This document shows, in pieces, positions 43,252-52,672 of a stretch of DNA of 64,000 nt (its first letter is position 1; every line of letters starts with the position of its first letter). Under the pieces are notes generated by a model. The model worked only from the letters and a program-made list of their open reading frames with translations, was not told the DNA's origin and did no database searches. The stretch spans positions 1-64,000 of the forward strand of contig NZ_JNXI01000008.1 in NCBI RefSeq assembly GCF_000717055.1. Reading direction: 5' to 3'. Source of the stretch: Streptomyces iakyrus (GTDB lineage Bacteria; Actinomycetota; Actinomycetes; Streptomycetales; Streptomycetaceae). The position numbers and the translations under genes are program-made.

Positions 43252-43980
43252 TCAGTCTGCGGGGTCCGGCGGCCACGGACCCAGGTGCGGCAAGTGAGGG
43301 CCGGTCGTGCTCAGGTGACCGTCGGTGCTCCGGCCGGCCATCCAGGCGGCAAGGTCACGCACTGCTCCAGTGACCTCGACTGTCGTCCCGCTGCCCAGGG
43401 TTCGGGTGAACCCGTCGTCGACGGCGCGCAAGACCAGCCGCATGCCGGCGGGGGCGCGGTCCGCGAGAAAGTCCAGTGCGTGGAGGGCGAACGCGGGCGG
43501 CCAGTCGCGGGGGCGGTAGTCGAGCGCGAGGTCGACGGCATGGATTTCCGCCTCTCGCCAGCGTGCCAGCGCGGTGTCCAGCACCGTGGCATGGCGGAAT
43601 CGGACCGGGCGCCGCCAGTCCGCCGCCGTCAGCCGGCTCCACGCGTCTTCCAGCGTCCGCTGGGCCAGAACCAGGTCCTCACGTAGCTCGGCTATGGGCC
43701 GGGCGGCACCACGCGCGATGGATCGGTCTCGTTCTCCCTGACCGCCGTCGTACATGTCGATGAGCTCACCGCGCAGAGCGGCCAGTGCCTGCCGCTCGAA
43801 GGCACGGGCATTGTCGGCGAGGTGCTGGAGGACATGCCCACGGCTCCACCCGGGCAGGGCAGACGCTGCGTCCTTCTGCCGGCCGTCGAGCTGATCGGCC
43901 AGTTCAAGCGCCCGGGCATGCGCTCGCGAGACCCGGAGCACCAGCTCGTCAGGACCTATAAGGGAGTTGACCACTGTCAA
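43252..43980 (-). CDS. Mycothiol-dependent maleylpyruvate-isomerase-like (DinB superfamily) protein
   Basis: A 242-residue protein of the MDMPI_N family: [40 protein letters not shown] (metal-ligand His region), [20 protein letters not shown] (WR..E.xxHxxDL, second His) and a C-terminal SCP2-like part [20 protein letters not shown]. DinB-like metal enzymes of this group use mycothiol for isomerisation or S-transfer, as expected in actinobacteria. The start is TTG 43980 or GTG 43974; neither has an obvious ribosome site. Confidence 0.88.
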   Translation of the reverse strand: MTVVNSLIGPDELVLRVSRAHARALELADQLDGRQKDAASALPGWSRGHVLQHLADNARAFERQALAALRGELIDMYDGGQGERDRSIARGAARPIAELREDLVLAQRTLEDAWSRLTAADWRRPVRFRHATVLDTALARWREAEIHAVDLALDYRPRDWPPAFALHALDFLADRAPAGMRLVLRAVDDGFTRTLGSGTTVEVTGAVRDLAAWMAGRSTDGHLSTTGPHLPHLGPWPPDPAD

Positions 43981-44148
43981 AGCCTAGCTGTGTCGATCCG
44001 TTTCGTCCCCGCCCGGGCCACGGAAGTGCCGGATGATGATCATGCGACGACCGCGAAAAGACCAGGCCACCACGGGTCCGTAGGCCGGCGGAGGGGGCCT
44101 CGGGGTCCCCGGGCCGACCCGGCGGGCTCCAGGTGTCAAGATGGAGGC

Positions 44149-44646
44149 ATGACTATCAAGGTCTTTTTCGACATCACCATCGACGACGTTCCCGCCGGCC
44201 GGATCAACATGAACCTGTTCGACGACGTCGCCCCCAAGACCGTGGAGAACTTCCGCGCGCTGGCGACCGGAGAGAAGGGCTTCGGCTACAAGGGCTCGTC
44301 CTTCCACCGCGTGATCCCGGAGTTCATGCTCCAGGGCGGCGACTTCACCCGTGGCGACGGCACCGGCGGCAAGAGCATCTACGGCGAGAAGTTCGCCGAC
44401 GAGAACTTCACGCTCAAGCACACCAAGCCGGGCCAGCTCTCCATGGCCAACGCCGGCCCGAACACGAACGGCTCGCAGTTCTTCATCACCACGATCGTGA
44501 CGTCATGGCTCGACGGCAAGCACGTCGTGTTCGGTGAGGTCGCCGACGAGAGCAGCATGGAGGTCGTACGGAAGATCGAGAGCTACGGCTCACGGTCCGG
44601 CCGCACCTCGGCGACCATCACCATCGCCGACTGCGGCGCTCTCTGA
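44149..44646 (+). CDS. Cyclophilin-type peptidyl-prolyl cis-trans isomerase
   Basis: A 165-residue cytosolic cyclophilin with all active-site motifs: [20 protein letters not shown] (catalytic Arg), [19 protein letters not shown] in [13 protein letters not shown]. The length and [20 protein letters not shown] resemble eukaryote-like single-domain cyclophilins found in Streptomyces. ATG 44149 follows GGAGG. It catalyses prolyl isomerisation during folding. Transcribed alone; a hairpin separates it from the convergent DUF5302 gene. Confidence 0.95.
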   Translation: MTIKVFFDITIDDVPAGRINMNLFDDVAPKTVENFRALATGEKGFGYKGSSFHRVIPEFMLQGGDFTRGDGTGGKSIYGEKFADENFTLKHTKPGQLSMANAGPNTNGSQFFITTIVTSWLDGKHVVFGEVADESSMEVVRKIESYGSRSGRTSATITIADCGAL

Positions 44647-44705
44647 ACCGGACGTCGTTTGCGGGCCCGGGTTGGGGTGACCGACTCGGGCCGTATGCCA
44701 CGCAT

Positions 44706-44738
44706 GCCTCCCGTGCCCAAGTGAGGGGCTCGGGAGGC
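44706..44738. terminator. Bidirectional terminator between convergent genes
   Basis: GCCTCCCG-T-GCCC (44706-44718), loop AAGTGAG, GGGC-T-CGGGAGGC (44726-44738): a 12-bp stem with one T-T mismatch, between the cyclophilin and DUF5302 genes. Confidence 0.6.
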
Positions 44739-44857
44739 GGTGGGAACGGCCAGTAGCGGCGCCCTTACAGCCGGCCACTCGGCAGGGCGCAGCCCACTCA
44801 TGGGCCCATGCGGCCGGGCCGTGTCCTGCCGAGTCTCATTCAGTGCCGGTTACCGGC

Positions 44858-45103
44858 TCAGCCGCCGCTCTTACGCCGGAACGACCGCTGGCCGGCAGCC
44901 GGGCCGTGCGCGCCGCGGATCTTCGACGCGTGAGGACTCGCGGCGAGGTCGGCGGCATCCGCGGCCTGCATACCGCGCTTACGGGCCAGAGCTTCCCGGA
45001 ACTTGCGCTTCAGATCGTACTGACCGTCGGCGTCGGGCGTGAGGGCAGGGCTCTCGGCGTCAGCCGGCTCCGAACCTTCGGGTGATGGAGACTCTGCGGC
45101 CAT
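44858..45103 (-). CDS. DUF5302 small basic-tailed protein
   Basis: An 81-residue protein, ATG 45103 after AGGAGG. An acidic disordered N-terminus is followed by QYDLKRKFREALARKRGMQA and a glycine/lysine-rich end HGPAAGQRSFRRKSGG, diagnostic of DUF5302, a small family of actinobacterial proteins of unknown function (possibly nucleic-acid associated, given the basic tail). The full length is present. Confidence 0.9.
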   Translation of the reverse strand: MAAESPSPEGSEPADAESPALTPDADGQYDLKRKFREALARKRGMQAADAADLAASPHASKIRGAHGPAAGQRSFRRKSGG

Positions 45104-45294
45104 GGTGACCTCCTGGGCTCGGGCGTTGGAAGGCACAGCTTGTCATGCCGACGCCTTGACGCGTGGGTCTCCCACGGCGGTCCGATGCTCAACCCGCTGT
45201 GACACACGGCACGGATGCGGTCCCGGAACGATGGAATGCAGCGGAGCGGGCAGAAGGTTGGTATATACACTGACTGTGAGCCTGTGAGGTACCC

Positions 45295-46617
45295 GTGAAC
45301 CACTCCGCCCCTGAGCAGCCCGCCGACGTCGTCGCCCGCCTGCGCGCCACCTTCCGTACCGGCCGGACCAAGCCGGTCGAGTGGCGCATGTCCCAATTGC
45401 GCCGGCTGCGTGACATGCTCACCGAGAACGGCACGGACCTGGCAGCCGCCCTCCACACGGACCTGGGCAAGAGCGCCACAGAGGCCTTCCGCACCGAGAT
45501 CGACTTCACCGTCCGCGAGATCGACCACACCCTCGACCACCTCGCCGACTGGCTGCGCCCGGAGCCCGCTCCGGCCCCGGCCCACCTCGGCGGCGACGTA
45601 TCGGTCTGGACGCAGTACGACCCCCTCGGCGTCGTCCTCGTCATCGCGCCCTGGAACTACCCGGCCCAGCTTCTGCTCGCCCCCGTGGTCGGGGCTCTGG
45701 CCTCCGGCAATGCGGTGGTCGCCAAGCCGAGCGAACTGTCCCCCGCCACGTCCGCCGTCCTGGCCCGGCTGCTGCCTGCGTACCTCGACACCGACGCGGT
45801 CGCCGTGGTGGAGGGCGGGGTCCCCGAGACCACCGCCCTGCTGGCCGAGCGTTTCGACCACATCTTCTACACCGGCAACGGCACGGTCGGCCGTATCGTG
45901 CTGCGGGCCGCCGTCGAGCACCTCACGCCGGTCACCCTTGAACTCGGCGGCAAGTCACCGGCGTTCGTCGACCGCGACACCGACCTGGCGGTCGTCGCGG
46001 ACCGGCTGGCCCGCGGCAAGTTCCTCAACGCCGGACAAACCTGCGTCGCCCCCGACTACGTCCTGACCGATCCGGAGACCGCGGCGGCGCTGGAACCGCT
46101 GCTCGTGAACGCCGTGAGGGGGCTGTACGGCAGCGACCCGGCAGCCTCCGACGAGTACGGGCGGATCATCAACGAACGGCACTTCGACCGGCTCACCGGC
46201 CTGCTCGACTCCGGCCGCACCGTAGTGGGCGGCACGAGCGACCGGGCGGCGAAGTACATCGCACCCACTGTCCTGGCCGACGTCTCGCCCGACGCGCCCG
46301 TCATGCGTGAGGAGATCTTCGGCCCCATCCTCCCGATCGTCACCGTCCCCGGCGTCGACGAGGCGATCGACTTCATCAACGACCGGGACAAGCCGCTCGC
46401 CCTGTACGTCTTCAGCGAGTCCGAGGGGACGCGGCGCCGGTTCGCCGCCGAGACCTCCTCGGGCGGACTGGGCCACGGCCTGCCGCTCGCTCATCTCACC
46501 GTCTCCGACCTGCCGTTCGGCGGGGTGGGAGAGAGCGGCATGGGCAACTACCACGGCCGCTACTCCATCGAGACCTTCAGCCACCGCAAGGCGGTCCTGG
46601 ACAAGCCGCTGCACTGA
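45295..46617 (+). CDS. Aldehyde dehydrogenase (class 3-like)
   Basis: A 440-residue NAD(P)-dependent enzyme; GTG 45295. Landmarks: IAPWNYPAQLLLAPVVGALA (cofactor binding), VVAKPSELSPATSAV, FYTGNGTVGRIV, catalytic Glu in TLELGGKSPAFV, catalytic Cys in NAGQTCVAPDY, and EEIFGPILPI. The short form without the N-terminal extension belongs to the class 3/AlkH-like branch that oxidises fatty or aromatic aldehydes. Upstream at 45261 a TATATACA stretch could be part of a promoter. It is 24 bp from the convergent permease gene. Confidence 0.95.
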   Translation: MNHSAPEQPADVVARLRATFRTGRTKPVEWRMSQLRRLRDMLTENGTDLAAALHTDLGKSATEAFRTEIDFTVREIDHTLDHLADWLRPEPAPAPAHLGGDVSVWTQYDPLGVVLVIAPWNYPAQLLLAPVVGALASGNAVVAKPSELSPATSAVLARLLPAYLDTDAVAVVEGGVPETTALLAERFDHIFYTGNGTVGRIVLRAAVEHLTPVTLELGGKSPAFVDRDTDLAVVADRLARGKFLNAGQTCVAPDYVLTDPETAAALEPLLVNAVRGLYGSDPAASDEYGRIINERHFDRLTGLLDSGRTVVGGTSDRAAKYIAPTVLADVSPDAPVMREEIFGPILPIVTVPGVDEAIDFINDRDKPLALYVFSESEGTRRRFAAETSSGGLGHGLPLAHLTVSDLPFGGVGESGMGNYHGRYSIETFSHRKAVLDKPLH

Positions 46618-46640
46618 CGACCTCGGCCGGGGGCACGGCC

Positions 46641-48014
46641 TCACCTCGCCCATCCGCCTTCCCTCTCGTCTCTCCTGTTTCGCTGGACGACGGTGAGCGC
46701 GCCGAGCACCGCGCCGACGGCCACGATCGCAAGTCCGCGCAGCCACACCTGTGCCTCGATCTGCGTGGCGAGCACGACACAAGACGCGATGCCGAGCACG
46801 GGCAGCACGGTTGGAGTGCGGAAGTGGTCGGCCTCTCCCGGGTCTCGGCGAAGGACCAGCACCGCCGTGTTGACCATGAGGAAGACAAGCAGCAACAGCA
46901 GCACCAAGGTGGAGGCCAGGGTCGCGACGCTGCCGGTGAGCGCCAGCAGCATCGCCAGCAGCGTGGTGACCGCGATCGAGGCCCACGGTGTGCGGCGGCG
47001 TGGCAGCACCTTGGTCAGCGCGGTGGGCAGCAGTCCGTCCTTCGCCATACCGTAGGCCAGGCGTGAGGACATGATGCCGGTGAGCAGCGCGCCGTTGGCC
47101 ACGGCGACGAGCGCGATGGCGCTGAACAGACGGGACGGCACGGCGCCTGCCTCCTCCACGACTTCCAGCAGTGGCCCGCTCGACCCGGCCAGCCGGGCGG
47201 TCGGTACCGCTGCGGACGCGGCGATGCCCACCAGCACGTAGACGGCCCCGGCGGTGGCGAGGGCGCCGAACAGGGCGCGCGGATAGGAGCGCCGCGGGTC
47301 GCGGGTCTCCTCGGCGACGTTCACCGAGGTCTCGAACCCGACGAAGGAGTAGTACGCCAGTACCGAGCCGCTCAGCACGGCCGCCGCCGCCCCCTTCTCC
47401 GGCGTGCCCAGCTGCATGAGCCGTCCGGGGTCGCCGTCGCCGCGCAGCAGCAGCCACGCGCCGAGGGCGACGATGACGACCAGTCCGCCCACCTCGATGA
47501 CGGTGGCGACGACGTTGGCGCGGGTCGACTCCTTGATGCCCCGCGCATTCACCAGGGCGAGCAGGGCCAGGAACAGCACGGCGACGAGTCCCACGGGCAG
47601 GGTCACGAAGACCGACAGGTAGCCGCCGCCGAAGCCGCGGGCGAGAGCGGCCACGGAGACGACGCCGGCGGCCAGCATGCAGAAGCCCGCGATGAATCCC
47701 GCAAACGGTCCGAAAGCGCGGGTCGTGTAGTGGGAGGCCCCGCCCGCCCGCGGATACTTCGTCGCCAGCTCGGCGTAGGAGGCAGCGGTCAGCAAGGCCA
47801 GCAGCAGCGCGACGACCAGCGGCACCCAGACCGCTCCCCCGGCGTCGGCCGCGACCTGGCCGATCAGGACGTACACGCCGGCGCCGAGCACGTCGCCCAG
47901 GATGAAGAAGTACAGCAGTGGGGTCGTCAGGGCGCGCTTGAGTGCGGTTCCCTCCTGTCCGCCGCCCTGTTCCACCGATTCCGCCGACGCTTCGTTCCCG
48001 ACTCTTCTCGCCAT
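46641..48014 (-). CDS. Amino acid permease (APC family)
   Basis: A 457-residue membrane protein with about 12 segments, ATG 48014 near ACGAGGCGG. The start of the fold is LYFFILGDVLGAGVYVLIGQ (GxGxx substrate loop) and YAELATKYPRAGGASHYTTR. FVGFETSVNVAEETRDPRRS and NGALLTGIMSSRLAYGMAKD are typical APC/CAT motifs. The branch imports cationic or neutral amino acids by proton coupling; the substrate is undetermined. Together with the preceding DUF4436 gene it faces the aldehyde dehydrogenase. Confidence 0.93.
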   Translation of the reverse strand: MARRVGNEASAESVEQGGGQEGTALKRALTTPLLYFFILGDVLGAGVYVLIGQVAADAGGAVWVPLVVALLLALLTAASYAELATKYPRAGGASHYTTRAFGPFAGFIAGFCMLAAGVVSVAALARGFGGGYLSVFVTLPVGLVAVLFLALLALVNARGIKESTRANVVATVIEVGGLVVIVALGAWLLLRGDGDPGRLMQLGTPEKGAAAAVLSGSVLAYYSFVGFETSVNVAEETRDPRRSYPRALFGALATAGAVYVLVGIAASAAVPTARLAGSSGPLLEVVEEAGAVPSRLFSAIALVAVANGALLTGIMSSRLAYGMAKDGLLPTALTKVLPRRRTPWASIAVTTLLAMLLALTGSVATLASTLVLLLLLVFLMVNTAVLVLRRDPGEADHFRTPTVLPVLGIASCVVLATQIEAQVWLRGLAIVAVGAVLGALTVVQRNRRDEREGGWAR

Positions 48015-48118
48015 ACCGCCTCGTGTCCCCCGCCCCGCGCGATGCATGGCGAGCAGGGCGGCCGCGTCCGTAGCCGGTCCCGGGTTCGTCGCTGGCACCC
48101 TGCCCGCCATGCAGAGCA

Positions 48119-49018
48119 CTACGAGGGCGGCGCGGTCTGGCGAAGGGCCTTGTCGGCGCCCGTGATGACCACGGTGATCAGGCACAGGGCGATGACGGAC
48201 TCGGCCCACAGGAAGGCGAACCAGTCCAGCACGCAGCCGATCGGGGGTGTGCCCGGGGCGGTGTTGCGGAACGCGGCGAGGGCGAACAGGGTGGCGGCCA
48301 TCCAGGCGAGGCCGGGCCAGACCAGTCCCTCGCTGCTGGTCGTCAGGTACCAGGCCCCGATGAGCACGGATGCCGCCAGCGCCCACATCACCACCATCAT
48401 GAAGACCGCGAAGACGAGCAGGCTGCCCGATCTGGACAGCGCCAACGCAGCAACGGCCTCCTGCCGTGACGACGCGGGTTCCGCGGAGATCGAGAAGAGC
48501 GTGTCGTTGTTGGAGAACAGCATCCGCACCGGCACCTGCTCGCCGCCCATCTCCGCCCGGAACGCGATGTCGGTCTCATAGGTGTCGAACGGGTAGTCGC
48601 TGATCGATCCGCCGGTGAGCGCGACCTGCACGTCACTCGTCGAGAGCCGCTCATGCGCCGCGAACTTCAGGTCGCTGAGGGTCGCCCCCGAGGTCTGGAG
48701 GCTGAGATCGGCCACCGGGGCCGCCCCGCCCGCCTCGCCGAGGGCCCCGCGCGGGGTCACCCAGACGCGCAGGACCAGCTCTCTGTTCGCGGCGTCGACG
48801 CTCTGGACGACGGCCTCCACATCCACCCGGTCGGCGGCCGAGGAGCCGACGGTGTGCACCGCGTCGACCGCCTGCCGCTCGGTGAACTGCAGCCACGATC
48901 CGATGGCCACCGCCACCACGATCAGAGCCGCGATGGGGACGAGCACGGGCAGGACGGACCGTCCTGAGCGACGTCGTGGGCGGGGCGAGTCGGCAGGTGC
49001 CGGACGGCTCCGGCCCAT
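48119..49018 (-). CDS. DUF4436 membrane protein
   Basis: A 299-residue protein with one N-terminal membrane segment (SVLPVLVPIAALIVVAVAIG), a beta-rich outer domain of about 150 residues (VEAVVQSVDAANRELVLRVW, DYPFDTYETDIAFRAEMGGE) and three C-terminal membrane segments (LLVFAVFMMVVMWALAASVL; GLAWMAATLFALAAFRNTAP; SVIALCLITVVITGADKALR). This is the DUF4436 arrangement, which recalls the ligand-gated channel or CGMP-like YPFDxY motif. Function unknown. Its ATG overlaps the stop (TGATG) of a short upstream frame (49203-49018), possibly a coupled leader. Confidence 0.85.
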   Translation of the reverse strand: MGRSRPAPADSPRPRRRSGRSVLPVLVPIAALIVVAVAIGSWLQFTERQAVDAVHTVGSSAADRVDVEAVVQSVDAANRELVLRVWVTPRGALGEAGGAAPVADLSLQTSGATLSDLKFAAHERLSTSDVQVALTGGSISDYPFDTYETDIAFRAEMGGEQVPVRMLFSNNDTLFSISAEPASSRQEAVAALALSRSGSLLVFAVFMMVVMWALAASVLIGAWYLTTSSEGLVWPGLAWMAATLFALAAFRNTAPGTPPIGCVLDWFAFLWAESVIALCLITVVITGADKALRQTAPPS

Positions 49019-49525
49019 CACTGGGTCCAGATGCCCGGCAGCCGGCCCGCCGGACACGTCAGATCGATGCCCTTGGCCTCCAGCAGGTCCTGGTGGTCCG
49101 TACTACCGCTCGTACGGCGCAGCGGGTGACCCAGCGTGCAGTCCCGCGCCCCGCTCCCGGGGGTACACAACGACGCCATCCGGTTCACGGACACCACCTG
49201 CATTCGCCACAGTCGGGTTGCCACAGGGGCGCAACGCACGTGATTCACGGTAAACGGTGGGGCGGGGGCGTGCATGCGGACGTCTGGTGAGCATGAAGCG
49301 CGGGCAGCCCGCCTCGGGCACACGCCTGAACGATCCCGCCGGAGCCGCCTCGGGCCGGTCTCGTGAACGGCCCGCTCCTCCCCCGGGCGGGATCCCGCCG
49401 GATCCGCGGGTACCGGTGTGTCTCGAAGTGCACGATGTGGGAACCGGGAGAGGAGACCTGCCCTACGAGGGGAGGACGGGCGCCCGGAGGCCGCCGGGCT
49501 GCCTCGCCCCGGAAGAGAGACCACG
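49019..49525. other. Intergenic stretch with possible short leader frame
   Basis: Between the divergent DUF4436 and SRPBCC genes. A minus-strand frame of 61 codons (from about 49203, MQVVSVNRMASLCTPGSGAR to GRLPGIWTQ) ends in TGATG with the DUF4436 start, but matches nothing known. The rest contains no frame of note. Confidence 0.35.
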
Positions 49526-50146
49526 ATGGCGCACAAGGACGACGCTCCGCAGGCCGTGCCGGACACGCCGGGAACGCGCAGGCACGGTGACGGCGTCAGG
49601 CGCCGCCGTCCGCTGCGGCAACGGCACGTCGAGGAGACGGTCGAGGTCGCGGTGCCGGTGCGGACGGCGTACAACCAGTGGACGCAGTTCAAGACCTTCC
49701 CGCGGTTCTCGACCGTGGTGCACGGAGTCGAGCAGATCCGGCCCACCATGACCGCCTGGACCATCGGCTACGGCCCCCTGCGCCACCGCTTCGCGGTCGA
49801 GATCGTGGAGCAGGACCCCGACGCCTACCTGGCCTGGCGAGGCCTGGAGCAGCACCCCTCCCATCAGGGGGAGGTCGAGTTCAGGCCGACGGCGTCCGGC
49901 GGCACCGCGATCACCGTCCGGATGCTCCTGGAACCGCGGGGAGCCGCGAGGATCCTCACCCGCTCGTCCAGGGCCACCCGGCTGACGGCCCGGTCGGTGC
50001 GCGGGGAGCTCATGAACTTCAAGCGGTTCATCGAAGGTCTGGGGCAGGAGGGCGGGGCCTGGCGCGGCACCATCCGCAACGGCCGCGTGCAGCACGACCA
50101 TCCGGAACCGCCCAGGAGCCGCGTGGCCCAGTGGCCTGTCGGCTGA
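49526..50146 (+). CDS. SRPBCC-family (cyclase/dehydrase-like) protein
   Basis: A 206-residue protein; ATG 49526 after GGAAGAGAG. A basic N-terminus precedes the START/Bet v1-like fold: ETVEVAVPVRTAYNQWTQFK, TFPRFSTVVHGVEQIRPT, WRGLEQHPSHQGEVEFRPTA and TAITVRMLLEPRGAARILTR. It belongs to the polyketide cyclase/dehydrase-like SRPBCC group, which binds hydrophobic ligands. No membrane segment. The molybdopterin oxidoreductase starts 36 bases downstream in the same direction, so the two probably form an operon. Confidence 0.85.
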   Translation: MAHKDDAPQAVPDTPGTRRHGDGVRRRRPLRQRHVEETVEVAVPVRTAYNQWTQFKTFPRFSTVVHGVEQIRPTMTAWTIGYGPLRHRFAVEIVEQDPDAYLAWRGLEQHPSHQGEVEFRPTASGGTAITVRMLLEPRGAARILTRSSRATRLTARSVRGELMNFKRFIEGLGQEGGAWRGTIRNGRVQHDHPEPPRSRVAQWPVG

Positions 50147-50182
50147 CCTGCGTGCCGGACCCGGCAAGAGAAAGGCGAACCG

Positions 50183-52495
50183 ATGCAGAACCCGCCCGGT
50201 GAGGAGCCGGAGACCACCCTCTCCGTGACACCGCCGAAGAAGTGGGCGGCCGGCGTTCCCGCGGTCGTGCACGCCTTGGAGTATTCCCTGGAGCAGACCT
50301 CCCCGCGCAAGACCGGGGTGGACCTGCTGGCCATGAACCAGGTGGGCGGGATCGACTGCCCCGGTTGCGCGTGGGCGGACCCTGCCCCGAGCCGGCGGCA
50401 TCGCAACGAGTACTGCGAGAACGGCGCCAAGCACATCAACGACGAGGCGACCACGCGCCGGATCACCGCCGACTTCTTCCGTGAGCACAGCGTTGCCGAT
50501 CTGGCCGCCCGCTCCGACATGTGGCTCAACCAGCAGGGCCGGCTCACCGAGCCGATGATCAAGCGGCCCGGCTCCGAGCACTACGAGCCCATCAGCTGGA
50601 ACGACGTCCTGGGCGTCTTCGCGCAGGAACTGAAAGCGCTGGACTCCCCTGACGAGGCCGTCTTCTACACCTCCGGCCGCGCCAGCAACGAGGCCGCCTT
50701 CGTCCTGCAGCTCTTCGCCCGCGCCTTCGGCACCAACAACCTGCCCGACTGCAGCAACATGTGCCACGAGTCCAGCGGCTTCGCCCTGAGCGAGACCCTG
50801 GGGACCGGCAAGGGCACCGTCAGCCTCACCGACCTCCACCACGCCGACCTGATCTTCCTGGTCGGGCAGAACCCGGGGAGCAATCACCCGCGCCAGCTCA
50901 GCGCCCTGGAGGAGGCCAAGCGGAACGGCTGCCGGATCGTGGCGGTCAATCCGCTGCCGGAAGCCGGGCTGCGGCGCTTCAAGAACCCGCAGAAGGCAAG
51001 TGGGGTCCTCGGACGCGGCACCCAGATCGCCGACCGCTTCCTGCATATCAAGCCCGGCGGCGACCTCGCCCTGTTCCAGGCCCTCAACCTCCTTCTGCTG
51101 GAGGCCGAGGACGCGGCGCCCGGCTCCGTCCTGGACCACGACTTCATCGACGCCCACACCACCGGTTTCGAGGAGTTCGCCCGGCACGTCCGCACCGTCG
51201 ACTGGGACGACGTGCGCACGGCGACCGGGCTGACCCGTGCGGAGATCGAGAAGGTCCGCGACGAGGTCCTCGACAGCGAACGGGTCATCGTCTGCTGGGC
51301 GATGGGCATCACCCAGCACAAGCATGGTGTGCCCACCGTCCGGGAGATCGTCAACTTCCTGATGCTGCGCGGCAACCTGGGGCGCGCCGGTACCGGTGCC
51401 TGTCCGGTGCGCGGCCACAGCAACGTCCAGGGCGACCGCACGATGGGCATCTGGGAGCAGATGCCGGACACCTTCCTCGACGCCCTGCAGAAGGAGTTCG
51501 GTTTCGACCCGCCGCGCCCGCACGGTCTGGACTCGGTGGACTCGATCAAGGCGATGCGCGAGGGCCGGGTCAAGGTCTTCCTCGCCCTGGCCGGCAACTT
51601 CGTCCGCGCCGCTCCCGACAGCGAGGCCACCGAGGAGGCGATGCGCTCGTGCCGGCTGACCGCCCACATCTCCACCAAGCTCAACCGCTCGCACACCGTC
51701 TGCGGCGACACCGCGCTGATCCTGCCGACCCTGGGGCGCACCGAGCGTGACGTGCAGGCCGACGGTGAGCAGTTCGTCACCGTCGAGAACTCCATGAGCG
51801 AGGTGCACACCTCCCAGGGCCGCCTCGAACCGGCCTCCCCGCTGCTGCTCAGCGAAGTCGCCATCCTGTGCCGGCTCGCCCGCCGTACTGTGAACGGCAA
51901 GGCGGACATTCCCTGGGACATGTTCGAGGGCGACTACGGAACCATCCGCGACCGCATCTCCCGCATCGTGCCGGGCTTCCACGACTTCAACGCACGGGTG
52001 ACCCGCCCCGGAGGCTTCCAACTGCCCAACCCGGTGAACGAGGGCGTCTTCAACAACAAGGTCGGCAAGGCTGTGTTCACCAGCAACGAGCGCGTGGTCC
52101 CCCGGGCACCCGAGGGGCATCTGCTGTTGCAGACGCTGCGCTCGCACGACCAGTGGAACACCATCCCCTACACCGACAACGACCGCTACCGCGGCATCCA
52201 CGGCAGCCGTCACGTCGTGCTCGTCAACCCGGCCGACCTGACCGAACTCGGTCTCGCTCAGGGCGACCACGTCGACCTGGTGAGCGTCTGGGGCGACGGC
52301 TCGGAACGCCGGGCGGAGAACTTCGAGGTCGTGCCCTATCCGGCCGCCAAGGGTTCGGCCGCCGCCTACTACCCGGAGACGAACGTCCTGGTGCCGCTCG
52401 ACAGCGTCGCCGACATCAGCAACCAGCCCACGTCGAAGGGCATCATCGTGCGCCTCGAACCCGTCCTCGACCGGACACAGCCCGCAACCGCCTGA
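50183..52495 (+). CDS. YdeP/FdhF-type molybdopterin oxidoreductase
   Basis: A 770-residue cytosolic enzyme of the DMSO-reductase superfamily. The N-terminus shows GIDCPGCAWADPAPSRRHRN and EYCENGAKHINDEATT, the YdeP-type cysteine region. The molybdopterin domains contain YTSGRASNEAAFVLQLFARA, NNLPDCSNMCHESSGFALSE, VGQNPGSNHPRQLSALEEAK and ACPVRGHSNVQGDRTMGIWE. The C-terminal cap has RSHDQWNTIPYTDNDRYRGI. YdeP-like proteins are annotated as formate dehydrogenase-like and in enteric bacteria are linked to acid resistance; the substrate is unproven. ATG 50183 follows AAAGGCG. A strong hairpin ends the transcript. Confidence 0.93.
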   Translation: MQNPPGEEPETTLSVTPPKKWAAGVPAVVHALEYSLEQTSPRKTGVDLLAMNQVGGIDCPGCAWADPAPSRRHRNEYCENGAKHINDEATTRRITADFFREHSVADLAARSDMWLNQQGRLTEPMIKRPGSEHYEPISWNDVLGVFAQELKALDSPDEAVFYTSGRASNEAAFVLQLFARAFGTNNLPDCSNMCHESSGFALSETLGTGKGTVSLTDLHHADLIFLVGQNPGSNHPRQLSALEEAKRNGCRIVAVNPLPEAGLRRFKNPQKASGVLGRGTQIADRFLHIKPGGDLALFQALNLLLLEAEDAAPGSVLDHDFIDAHTTGFEEFARHVRTVDWDDVRTATGLTRAEIEKVRDEVLDSERVIVCWAMGITQHKHGVPTVREIVNFLMLRGNLGRAGTGACPVRGHSNVQGDRTMGIWEQMPDTFLDALQKEFGFDPPRPHGLDSVDSIKAMREGRVKVFLALAGNFVRAAPDSEATEEAMRSCRLTAHISTKLNRSHTVCGDTALILPTLGRTERDVQADGEQFVTVENSMSEVHTSQGRLEPASPLLLSEVAILCRLARRTVNGKADIPWDMFEGDYGTIRDRISRIVPGFHDFNARVTRPGGFQLPNPVNEGVFNNKVGKAVFTSNERVVPRAPEGHLLLQTLRSHDQWNTIPYTDNDRYRGIHGSRHVVLVNPADLTELGLAQGDHVDLVSVWGDGSERRAENFEVVPYPAAKGSAAAYYPETNVLVPLDSVADISNQPTSKGIIVRLEPVLDRTQPATA

Positions 52496-52508
52496 CCGGA
52501 TGTACGAT

Positions 52509-52544
52509 CCCGACGGGGCCCGCGACAGCAGCGGGCCCGTCGGG
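52509..52544 (+). terminator. Terminator after YdeP-type gene
   Basis: CCCGACGGG-G-CCCGC (52509-52523), loop GACAGCA, GCGGGCCCGTCGGG (52531-52544): a 14-bp stem with one bulged G, 13 bases after the stop. Confidence 0.75.
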
Positions 52545-52672
52545 CGTTCCCGGCAGGGGGTGCCGTTTCCACCATGCCCGCCTGGCCCCCTGGCGCCCTG
52601 TCCACGGCAGCAGTGTCAGTCCGCTGACGTATTCTTCCGGCCTCCACGCACCGACCGTGAGGACCAAGAGAA

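Noticed and set aside
41699..43297. Long plus-strand frame across the MFS transporter and flanks
   Set aside because: Charged, repetitive translation without domain features; the minus strand encodes a clear 12-segment transporter.
49463..52270. 935-codon minus-strand open frame opposite the molybdopterin oxidoreductase
   Set aside because: Antisense artefact of strong third-position GC bias; no motifs, no ribosome site, whereas the plus strand is a full YdeP-type enzyme.
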